DNA of 47,956 bases from JBHICC01 sp046759385 (lineage in GTDB: Bacteria; Pseudomonadota; Gammaproteobacteria; Acidiferrobacterales; SPGG2), in the NCBI GenBank assembly GCA_046759385.1, contig JBHICC010000019.1, positions 1-47,956 of the forward strand, given 5' to 3'. Position numbers and translations under genes: made by a program. Of this stretch, positions 7,931 through 14,691 are shown piece after piece. The notes below the pieces were generated by a model. The model saw only the letters and a list, made by a program, of their open reading frames with translations, had not been told where the DNA came from and searched no databases. The first letter of the stretch is position 1; every line of letters starts with the position of its first letter.

Positions 7931-9649
7931 TTACTGAGTCGTGACCCTTTCGACTTCCTCAAGACTGGTAACGCCCTCACTTGCCTTGTTCAGCCCCGCT
8001 CTACGAAGATCAAAAACACCTTCTTTCGCCGCTTGTTTCTCTATATCGAGCTGATTACCGCCGCGCATGATGATGTCGCCCATGGTTTCGGAGACAGGCA
8101 ACACTTGGTATAGGCCGACCCGGCCTTTGTAACCTTCGCTACAGCCATCACAGCCGGCGGGCGCGTAGAGGCTTAAGTCTCTGACCTCTTCCTTGGCGTA
8201 ACCTGCTTTCATCAACGCCGGTTCGGGCAAATTCGCCGGTTTCTTACAATGCTCGCACAGCCGCCGCGCGAGTCGCTGAGCAATAATCAAGTGCACAGCA
8301 GAGGCGATGTTAAATGGTGCCACGCCCATGTTGACCAGACGCGTCAAGGTAGCCGGGGCGTCATTGGTGTGCAGGGTTGAAAGCACGAGGTGTCCCGTTT
8401 GCGCCGCCTTAATGCCGATCTCAGCGGTCTCGAGATCGCGTATCTCACCCACCATGATGATATCGGGATCTTGCCGCAGAAAGGCGCGTAGTGCTGAGGC
8501 AAAGGTAAGGTTGGCTTTTTCGTTAATATTTACCTGATTGATTCCGCCGACATTGATTTCAACCGGATCCTCGCAGGTCGAAATATTGCGATCAATCGTA
8601 TTAAGGATATTGAGCGCCGTGTAAAGGGTAACCGTCTTACCGCTTCCGGTGGGCCCGGTTACCAACACCATACCTTGGGGCCGGTGAATCGCTTCCAAGA
8701 ATGTTCCTTTGTGGTGATCTTCAAACCCGAGCTTTTCGATCCCAAGCGTGGCCGACGCTGGGTCGAGGATACGCAAAACGATCTTCTCGCCATACAAGGT
8801 CGGCAAAGTGCTTACGCGAAAGTCAATCGCACGGTTGCGCGAGATACGCATCTTGATCCGGCCGTCCTGCGGTATGCGGCGCTCGGCGATATCCAGCCTC
8901 GAAAGGATCTTCAGGCGCGCGCAGATACGTCCCGACAGCGCCAGCGGCGGCGATGCGACTTCATGCAGCACGCCATCCTGGCGATATCGGACTCGGTAAA
9001 TCTTCTCATAGGGCTCGATGTGTATGTCCGACGCGCCGCGATTGATCGCGTCCATAAGGACTTTGTTGACAAACTTAACGATGGGCGTGTCGTTGACGCC
9101 TTCCTCATCGCTTGCACCACCCCGTCCTTCGTCCTCCTCCGCCAGAATCTCTAGGTTTTCGAGCCCCTCATCGCCAGCAAGATCAGCAAGACTGGTATCG
9201 CTCGCCTCCATGACCTTCTCGATGGCGTCTGCAAGCTTTGCCTCTTCGACTAGTATCGGCTCAGTGCCTAGCCCTGTGTGAAACTTGACCTCATCGAGCG
9301 CCTGGATGTTCGTCGGGTCTGCGATCGCCACGAATAGCCGTGTCCCGCGTTTGTAGAGTGGCAGTACACGATGTCGCGTGACGATCTTCTCGTTGACGAG
9401 CTTCACCGGCGCAACTTCGAGATCAAGCGAGGAGATATCAAAAAGGGGTACGCCGAACTCGTCCGAGGCCACCTTGGCTACGGTGGCGCTGTCGAGCTTC
9501 TTGCTCTCGACCAGCTGCGTAACGAAGGGAACCTTTTGCGTCGTGGCTTCGGACTGAATGCGCTCAGCGTCGGCCGTACTCAGGAGATTGTCGCGCACGA
9601 GCCGCAGCGCTAGGCCACCAATACTCGTTGCCGTGTTCGGAGATGCCAT
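7931..9649 (-). CDS. pilB: Type IV pilus assembly ATPase PilB
   Basis: PilB is the cytoplasmic hexameric ATPase that powers pilus extension. The 572-residue protein has a GspE N-terminal domain (about 1-150), then the ATPase domain. Motifs include Walker A TGPTGSGKT (331-339), the Asp box CEDPVE, Walker B PDIIMVGEIRD (395-405) and the His box TLHTND (425-430). The zinc-binding tetracysteine is C465, C468, C500 and C503. It is the first gene of the minus-strand pil run. No pilA lies upstream; the neighbouring divergent gene is a rubrerythrin. Confidence 0.97.
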   Translation of the reverse strand: MASPNTATSIGGLALRLVRDNLLSTADAERIQSEATTQKVPFVTQLVESKKLDSATVAKVASDEFGVPLFDISSLDLEVAPVKLVNEKIVTRHRVLPLYKRGTRLFVAIADPTNIQALDEVKFHTGLGTEPILVEEAKLADAIEKVMEASDTSLADLAGDEGLENLEILAEEDEGRGGASDEEGVNDTPIVKFVNKVLMDAINRGASDIHIEPYEKIYRVRYRQDGVLHEVASPPLALSGRICARLKILSRLDIAERRIPQDGRIKMRISRNRAIDFRVSTLPTLYGEKIVLRILDPASATLGIEKLGFEDHHKGTFLEAIHRPQGMVLVTGPTGSGKTVTLYTALNILNTIDRNISTCEDPVEINVGGINQVNINEKANLTFASALRAFLRQDPDIIMVGEIRDLETAEIGIKAAQTGHLVLSTLHTNDAPATLTRLVNMGVAPFNIASAVHLIIAQRLARRLCEHCKKPANLPEPALMKAGYAKEEVRDLSLYAPAGCDGCSEGYKGRVGLYQVLPVSETMGDIIMRGGNQLDIEKQAAKEGVFDLRRAGLNKASEGVTSLEEVERVTTQ

Positions 9650-9730
9650 AACTTATTGATTTGAAAAACGGATCTGAGTTTTCGGTGACACAATGGTGGT
9701 CGTAAATCGGCGACCGAGCCGCCTTGTTAG

Positions 9731-9759
9731 ATATTAGTTGAGATACACAGCTTCGCCAA
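9731..9759 (-). promoter_or_regulatory. Candidate promoter for the pilB-pilC-pilD-coaE run
   Basis: Read on the minus strand, TTGGCG (9754-9759) and TAATAT (9731-9736) are separated by exactly 17 bases. Each hexamer matches the sigma-70 consensus at four of six positions. It lies about 80 bases before the pilB start. I found no sigma-54 type GG-N10-GC element here. Moderate-to-low confidence. Confidence 0.35.
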
Positions 9760-9843
9760 ATCTTTTTTGTGCCGTTAATACCGCGTTCATAGGCGAATAT
9801 CCACCGACCACGTGGTGAGCGACGGTGTTTCGTTCGGCAACTA

Positions 9844-9872
9844 TTGACAAACGCGTGCGACAAAATTTAGAA
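9844..9872 (+). promoter_or_regulatory. Promoter of the rubrerythrin operon
   Basis: A perfect TTGACA -35 box (9844-9849) is followed after 17 bases by TTAGAA (9867-9872), or after 16 bases by TTTAGA (9866-9871), as the -10 box. It lies about 65 bases before the rubrerythrin ATG. The -10 sits inside a Fur/PerR-like inverted repeat, the expected geometry for repression by blocking RNA polymerase. Confidence 0.6.
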
Positions 9873-9881
9873 TTAGTCTAA
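9867..9881 (+). promoter_or_regulatory. Candidate PerR/Fur-family operator
   Basis: TTAGAATTAGTCTAA is a 7-1-7 inverted repeat overlapping the -10 box. It matches the classical PerR box TTATAATnATTATAA at most positions, and the flanking bases extend the dyad to TTTAGA and TCTAAA (9866-9882). PerR is a peroxide-sensing Fur-family repressor that controls rubrerythrin in several bacteria. No regulator gene lies in this window, so the assignment is by motif and context only. Confidence 0.5.
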
Positions 9882-9936
9882 ATCAATTTCCGCAAATACT
9901 TTCTAATTATCAAAAACTTACATGAGGGAAACAGAC

Positions 9937-10356
9937 ATGGCCCTAAAAGGCAGCAAGACTGAGCAGAATCTAAAAGAAGCCTTCGCTGGAGAATCCCAGG
10001 CAAATCGTCGATATCTGTACTTTGCCGCCAAAGCCGATGTCGAAGGTTACAATGATGTGTCCGCTGTTTTCCGCTCTACGGCCGAGGGCGAGACCGGCCA
10101 CGCACATGGTCATCTGGAGTACCTGGAGCACGTGGGTGACCCAGTGACAGGGGAACCCATCGGCGGCACTGCCGATAATCTGCGCTCGGCCATCGCCGGT
10201 GAGACCTACGAATACACCGATATGTACCCAGGCATGGCGAAGTCGGCTCGCGAAGAGGGGTTCGATGAGATCGCCGACTGGTTTGAAACACTTGCCAAAG
10301 CTGAGCGCTCTCATGCCAACCGTTTTCAAAAGGCGCTTGATACGCTCGACCAGTAA
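9937..10356 (+). CDS. Rubrerythrin, short form without rubredoxin domain
   Basis: Rubrerythrins are cytoplasmic di-iron proteins that reduce hydrogen peroxide to water. The 139-residue product is a ferritin-like four-helix protein. Candidate diiron ligands are all present: E19 (AGES), E52 and H55 (GETGH), E89 and E92 (AGETYEYT), and E123 and H126 (AERSH). The C-terminal rubredoxin domain of the classical form is missing, so electrons must come from a separate carrier. The ATG at 9937 is chosen because GAGGGA lies 7 bases before it; an ATG at 9922 would place that site inside the gene. It is followed by a hairpin and then by the Fe-S and DUF3501 genes, which suggests one functional cassette. 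Confidence 0.93.
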   Translation: MALKGSKTEQNLKEAFAGESQANRRYLYFAAKADVEGYNDVSAVFRSTAEGETGHAHGHLEYLEHVGDPVTGEPIGGTADNLRSAIAGETYEYTDMYPGMAKSAREEGFDEIADWFETLAKAERSHANRFQKALDTLDQ

Positions 10357-10377
10357 AGATCCTAATACCGTGGATAT

Positions 10378-10406
10378 GGGGCCGGTTTACCCGGCCCCGT
10401 GCTTTT
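10378..10406 (+). terminator. Hairpin with T-run between rubrerythrin and the Fe-S gene
   Basis: GGGGCCGG (10378-10385) and CCGGCCCC (10391-10398) form a perfect 8-bp GC-rich stem with a five-base loop; GTGCTTTT follows. It starts 21 bases after the rubrerythrin stop. The T-run is short, so it may act as a partial terminator that leaves rubrerythrin more abundant than the downstream genes, or as a 3' stabiliser of the rubrerythrin message. Confidence 0.6.
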
Positions 10407-10430
10407 GGAACCTAGGTATTCCTTCGATAA

Positions 10431-11780
10431 ATGGCACCCGTGAAGGAACAAGAACGTCGCGAAGGCAGCTTGGAAGCACCTGAACGTCGACCGCTCGCTT
10501 GGCAGAACGGCGATTTCTATGATGAGAGTTGTCTGTCCAAAGAGCTCGAGCGCATCTTTGATATTTGCCACGGGTGTCGCCGCTGCTTTTCACTGTGCAA
10601 CGCCTTTCCAACCTTGTTTGATCTTATTGACGAATCCGAAACCATGGAACTGGACGGTGTGCACACGCGCGACTATTGGAAAGTCGTGGATCACTGTTAC
10701 TTATGCGACATGTGCTTCATGACCAAGTGCCCGTATGTGCCACCGCATCCTTGGGCCGTTGATTTTCCAAAGCTGATGCTCCGTGCAAAGGCAGTCAAGC
10801 TTCAGGCCGGCAGCGTAAAGTTTCGTGACAAGACACTCACCGCAACGGACACGGTCGGTCGCCTTGCCGGTATCCCAGTCATTGTTCACGCCGTAAACGC
10901 CGCAAACGGCAATAAAGCTATTCGGAAGCTGATGCATAGAGCGCTCGGCGTGCATTCTGATGCGAGTGTGCCGAAGTACCATAGCCGCACCTTGCGTAGG
11001 CGCGCTGACAAACTGCTGGATACGACAATTCGAGGTGAAGCAGCCGGGCAGACACATGGGCGCGTTGTGTTATTTGCGACTTGCTATGGCAACTATAACG
11101 AGCCACAGTTAGGCGAAGATCTGATTGCGGTTTTTCAGCACAATGGCATCGAGGTGCGGTTTGCGGAGAAGGAGCGCTGCTGCGGCATGCCAAAGCTCGA
11201 ACTTGGCGATCTCGAAGCGGTGAAGCGCGCTCGCGACATCAACGTTCCTGTGCTTGCGAAGCTTGTTGATGAGGGGTGGGACATCGTCGCGCCCGTACCG
11301 TCTTGCGTTTTGATGTTTAAACAAGAAATTCCGTTGATGTTCCCGGATGATGAGGATGTCGTGAAGGTGCGGCACGCGACTTACGATCCCTTCGAATATC
11401 TGATGTTCAGGCATCGCGAAGGTAAGCTCAAGCTTGACTTCAAGGCAGCCTTAGGAAGGATTGCTTACCATGTCCCTTGTCATCTACGTGTGCAGAATAT
11501 CGGCCTGAAAACTCGGGATGTCTTAGAGTTGATTCCAGAAACCGAGGTGGAGGTCATCGAACGTTGCTCAGGGCATGACGGTACCTATGCTGTCAAGAGC
11601 GAGTATCACGATACCGCCATGAAAATTGGACGCCCGACCATGAACCGCGTCGAGCGATCGGGTGCCGATCACTACAGCAGCGACTGTCCGATGGCGGGAC
11701 ATCAGATCGAGCACGGAATCAAGCGTGCTAAGCCCCCCGTACATCCCTTGGCGCTACTGCGTAAAGCATACGGTATATGA
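10431..11780 (+). CDS. Fe-S oxidoreductase of the rubrerythrin cluster (GlpC/HdrD-like, CCG domains)
   Basis: The 449-residue protein has two N-terminal ferredoxin-type clusters: C46, C49, C52, C56 and C89, C92, C95, C100, each able to hold a [4Fe-4S] centre. Two cysteine-rich CCG domains follow. The first is complete (C218, C250-C251-G, C292). In the second (C350, C379, C419) the central pair reads CSG, so one ligand is lost. The layout resembles GlpC and the HdrD subunit of heterodisulfide reductase. No membrane segment is visible. Proteins of this type sit beside rubrerythrin in many proteobacteria, so it probably passes electrons to the rubredoxin-less rubrerythrin; this role is inferred. 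It starts 74 bases after rubrerythrin, behind a hairpin. An alternative start is the GTG three codons later. Confidence 0.88.
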   Translation: MAPVKEQERREGSLEAPERRPLAWQNGDFYDESCLSKELERIFDICHGCRRCFSLCNAFPTLFDLIDESETMELDGVHTRDYWKVVDHCYLCDMCFMTKCPYVPPHPWAVDFPKLMLRAKAVKLQAGSVKFRDKTLTATDTVGRLAGIPVIVHAVNAANGNKAIRKLMHRALGVHSDASVPKYHSRTLRRRADKLLDTTIRGEAAGQTHGRVVLFATCYGNYNEPQLGEDLIAVFQHNGIEVRFAEKERCCGMPKLELGDLEAVKRARDINVPVLAKLVDEGWDIVAPVPSCVLMFKQEIPLMFPDDEDVVKVRHATYDPFEYLMFRHREGKLKLDFKAALGRIAYHVPCHLRVQNIGLKTRDVLELIPETEVEVIERCSGHDGTYAVKSEYHDTAMKIGRPTMNRVERSGADHYSSDCPMAGHQIEHGIKRAKPPVHPLALLRKAYGI

Positions 11781-11806
11781 TTTATTCCTAGGAGGAACCA
11801 GCTGGG

Positions 11807-12391
11807 GTGAATAGGCTAAAACGGGAGGATCTGTATACACTTGAAGAATACGCGCAGATGCGATCGCAGTTTCGCGCCAGGGTCATGGAACATAAGAAAC
11901 ACCGCCAGGTCCAGGTGGGACCGCATGCCCGCCTGTTTTTTGAAGACCGACTGACTATGCATTATCAGGTTCAAGAGATGCTGCGCGCCGAGCGTATCTT
12001 TGAACGCGACGGAATTGATGGAGAGCTCGATGCGTACAATCCCTTAATCCCTGATGGGACTAATTGGAAAGCCACGCTTATGATCGAGTACGAAGACGCG
12101 CAAGAGCGCCGTCAAAACCTGACAAGGATGGTTGGGATTGAAGGCCGCGTTTGGGTCAAGGTTGATGGGTTTGAGCAAGTGTGGGCAATCGCCGACGAAG
12201 ACTTGGAGCGCGACACCGCCGATAAGACTTCATCTGTTCATTTCTTGCGGTTCGAGCTGACACGTCCAATGGTTCAAGCGGTCAAAGACGGCGCCGTCAT
12301 CAGTATCGGGGTTAATCACGAAGTTTATGAACACAAGGTGGATCAGGTTGCGCAACCGGTGCGGGAGTCACTCGCGCAGGATCTCGCCTAG
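11807..12391 (+). CDS. DUF3501 family protein of the rubrerythrin cluster
   Basis: This 194-residue soluble protein has no signal peptide, membrane segment or cysteine cluster. It contains the conserved block YNPLIPDGTNWKATLMIEY and a His/Arg-rich N-terminal part (HKKHRQVQVGPHARLFFEDR). I recognise it as the DUF3501 family, whose members are commonly encoded after a rubrerythrin and a CCG-domain Fe-S protein; the biochemical role is unknown. Translation starts at GTG 11807, supported by AGGAGG (11790-11795) 11 bases upstream. The gap to the Fe-S gene is only 26 bases, so the two are cotranscribed. An accessory or regulatory function for the peroxide-reducing pair is inference. Confidence 0.85.
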   Translation: MNRLKREDLYTLEEYAQMRSQFRARVMEHKKHRQVQVGPHARLFFEDRLTMHYQVQEMLRAERIFERDGIDGELDAYNPLIPDGTNWKATLMIEYEDAQERRQNLTRMVGIEGRVWVKVDGFEQVWAIADEDLERDTADKTSSVHFLRFELTRPMVQAVKDGAVISIGVNHEVYEHKVDQVAQPVRESLAQDLA

Positions 12392-12744
12392 CTGATCACT
12401 TGCTCTGATACCCAAAGGCTTCGTGCCAGATGCTTTCACCTTATCGAATAAGCTCCGGTTCTGCTGTATACTTCGCGCCGCCTGCCATAATGGTGGGTGC
12501 TGCAAACGGACTTAATGAGCAGTACCAGGTCTCGGAACATCGCCTCTTCGCGCGTGCTTGTTAAGGCAAGCACAACGGATATTCACCCCCTCTTTCAACC
12601 CTTGGCAAACGACCTTCCGTGGTTTTTCCTGATCGTCCGGCGGTCGGTAGCACTGTATTGGTCTTGCTACACAGTGGGGATAAAACTTCTCCACGGAGAG
12701 TTTCGGCTACGCTATATGAGAGTTGCCGGCTAGGCGTCCGGAAT
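12392..12744. other. Intergenic region before parE
   Basis: This 353-base gap has no supported gene. It contains a perfect 7-bp stem-loop, GTGCTTG (12554-12560) with CAAGCAC (12567-12573), and a possible -10 box TATACT at 12467-12472 without a good -35. Open frames running into parE from upstream have no similarity to ParE before residue 1 at 12745. A parE promoter should lie here but cannot be placed confidently. Confidence 0.5.
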
Positions 12745-14646
12745 ATGGACAGATCAGTGACATCAAACTACGACTCCTCGGCGATTGAAGTTTTGACTGG
12801 CCTCGAGCCGGTGCGCCGCCGTCCCGGAATGTATACACAGACCGAACGGCCCAATCATCTGGCACAAGAGGTGATCGACAACAGCGTTGACGAGGCCATC
12901 GCGGGTTATGCGAACCGTATCGAGGTGATCTTGCACAAAGACGGATCGCTTACGGTCGACGATAACGGCCGCGGAATCCCTGTCGATAAGCACAAGGGCG
13001 AGAAAGTCTCCGGCGTCGAGGTGATCATGACGCGGTTACATGCGGGCGGAAAGTTCTCTAATAAGAACTACACCTTCTCGGGTGGATTGCACGGAGTCGG
13101 AGTATCGGTCGTGAACGCTTTGTCGAGGAGGCTCGAGGTGTTAGTGCGGCGTAACGGCAAACAGTACAGGATGATGTTCGCCGACGGGCAGAAGACTTCT
13201 AACTTGAGATGTGTTGGCAATGTCGGGCGGCGCAATACTGGCACGACAATACAGTTTTGGCCCAACCCGCAGTTCTTCGACTCAGTGAAATACAGCATCC
13301 CGCGCCTAAAACACGTGCTGCGAGCGAAGGCTGTTTTATGTCCGGGGCTACGAGTGATCTTTAAGCACGAGGCTAACAAGAGAGACAACGAGGAATGGCA
13401 ATATGAGGGCGGAGTAAACGATTATCTACTCGATGAACTTGCGGACTGTGAGCTCTTGCCCGAGGAGCCATTCACTGGCAATTTTGAGGGCGACGATGAG
13501 CAGGTGCAGTGGGCAGTGGTATGGCTCCTCAACGGCGAGGAGCCGATAACGGAAAGCTATGTGAACCTGATACCGACGACGCAAGACGGCACACACGTCA
13601 GCGGTTTCCGTACTGGGCTAACGGAGGCATTACGCGAGTTCTGCGAGTTCCGCAATTTGCTGCCGAGAGGCGTGAAGCTTGCGCCAGATGACATATGGAA
13701 TACATGCGGCTATGTGATTTCGCTGAAGATGAAGGACCCCCAATTTGCCGGTCAAAGCAAAGAGCGGCTGTCGTCGCGAGAGGCCGCGGCCTTCATTTCA
13801 GGCGTCACACGGGACGGATTCAGCCTTTGGCTGAATCAGCATATCAATGATGCCGAAGCGATAGCCGGCCTTGCCATCGAAAACGCGCAAGCGCGGATGC
13901 GCGCGGGCAAGCGCGTGGAGCGCAAGAAGGTCGCTGGCGGACCAGCCTTACCAGGAAAGCTCGCAGACTGCACGAGTCAGGATCTGACGTACACGGAGCT
14001 TTTTCTGGTCGAGGGTGATTCTGCTGGTGGTTCAGCCAAACAGGCCCGAGATAAAGAATTTCAGGCAGTGATGCCACTGCGCGGCAAGATCTTGAATACC
14101 TGGGAGGTTGATTCGAACGAAGTCTTGGGGTCTCAGGAAGTGCACGACATCGCTGTGGCACTGGGTGTCGACCCGGGCTCAAGCAGGCTTGATGGATTGC
14201 GCTACGGCAAGGTTTGCATTTTGGCCGATGCTGATTCAGACGGCGCCCACATTGCGACATTGTTATGTGCGCTTTTCGTGCGCCATTTTCGCGCGTTGGT
14301 ACAGGACGGACGCGTATATGTCGCGATGCCACCGCTTTATCGAATAGATATCGGCAAGGAGGTTTTCTACGCGCTTGATGAGAAAGAGAAGAAAGGCGTG
14401 CTTGATCGTATAGTCGCGGAAAAGATACGTGGCAGGGTCAACGTCCAACGTTTCAAGGGCCTAGGTGAAATGAACCCGATGCAGTTACGGGAGACGACTA
14501 TGGATCCCAATACGCGCCGCTTGGTGCAGTTAGTGACCAAATCAGGCGACACGACGAATAAGATGTTGGACGTGTTGCTTGCGAAAAAGCGTGCCGCCGA
14601 TCGTCGCGCCTGGCTAGAGAAAAAAGGCGACAAGGCGGTGTTATAA
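12745..14646 (+). CDS. parE: DNA topoisomerase IV subunit B
   Basis: ParE is the ATPase subunit of topoisomerase IV, which separates linked daughter chromosomes. The 633-residue product closely follows E. coli ParE along its length. The GHKL ATP-binding block includes VIDNSVDEAIAG and DDNGRGIPVD, and SGGLHGVGVSVVNAL is intact. The Toprim part has FLVEGDSAGGSAKQARD and LADADSDGAHIATLL. It is ParE rather than GyrB because it lacks the long insert of gammaproteobacterial GyrB and pairs with parC. The ATG at 12745 gives MDRSVTSNYDSSAIEVLTGL, matching the family start. parC follows after 45 bases. Confidence 0.97.
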   Translation: MDRSVTSNYDSSAIEVLTGLEPVRRRPGMYTQTERPNHLAQEVIDNSVDEAIAGYANRIEVILHKDGSLTVDDNGRGIPVDKHKGEKVSGVEVIMTRLHAGGKFSNKNYTFSGGLHGVGVSVVNALSRRLEVLVRRNGKQYRMMFADGQKTSNLRCVGNVGRRNTGTTIQFWPNPQFFDSVKYSIPRLKHVLRAKAVLCPGLRVIFKHEANKRDNEEWQYEGGVNDYLLDELADCELLPEEPFTGNFEGDDEQVQWAVVWLLNGEEPITESYVNLIPTTQDGTHVSGFRTGLTEALREFCEFRNLLPRGVKLAPDDIWNTCGYVISLKMKDPQFAGQSKERLSSREAAAFISGVTRDGFSLWLNQHINDAEAIAGLAIENAQARMRAGKRVERKKVAGGPALPGKLADCTSQDLTYTELFLVEGDSAGGSAKQARDKEFQAVMPLRGKILNTWEVDSNEVLGSQEVHDIAVALGVDPGSSRLDGLRYGKVCILADADSDGAHIATLLCALFVRHFRALVQDGRVYVAMPPLYRIDIGKEVFYALDEKEKKGVLDRIVAEKIRGRVNVQRFKGLGEMNPMQLRETTMDPNTRRLVQLVTKSGDTTNKMLDVLLAKKRAADRRAWLEKKGDKAVL

Positions 14647-14691
14647 GGAGTTTGAAAGTCCAGATGCAAAGTAAGCGGCATTGGTCCAGCA

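Noticed and set aside
12392..12744. Possible tRNA or small RNA before parE
   Set aside because: No cloverleaf or T-loop consensus was found; only one 7-bp stem and a lone -10-like box.
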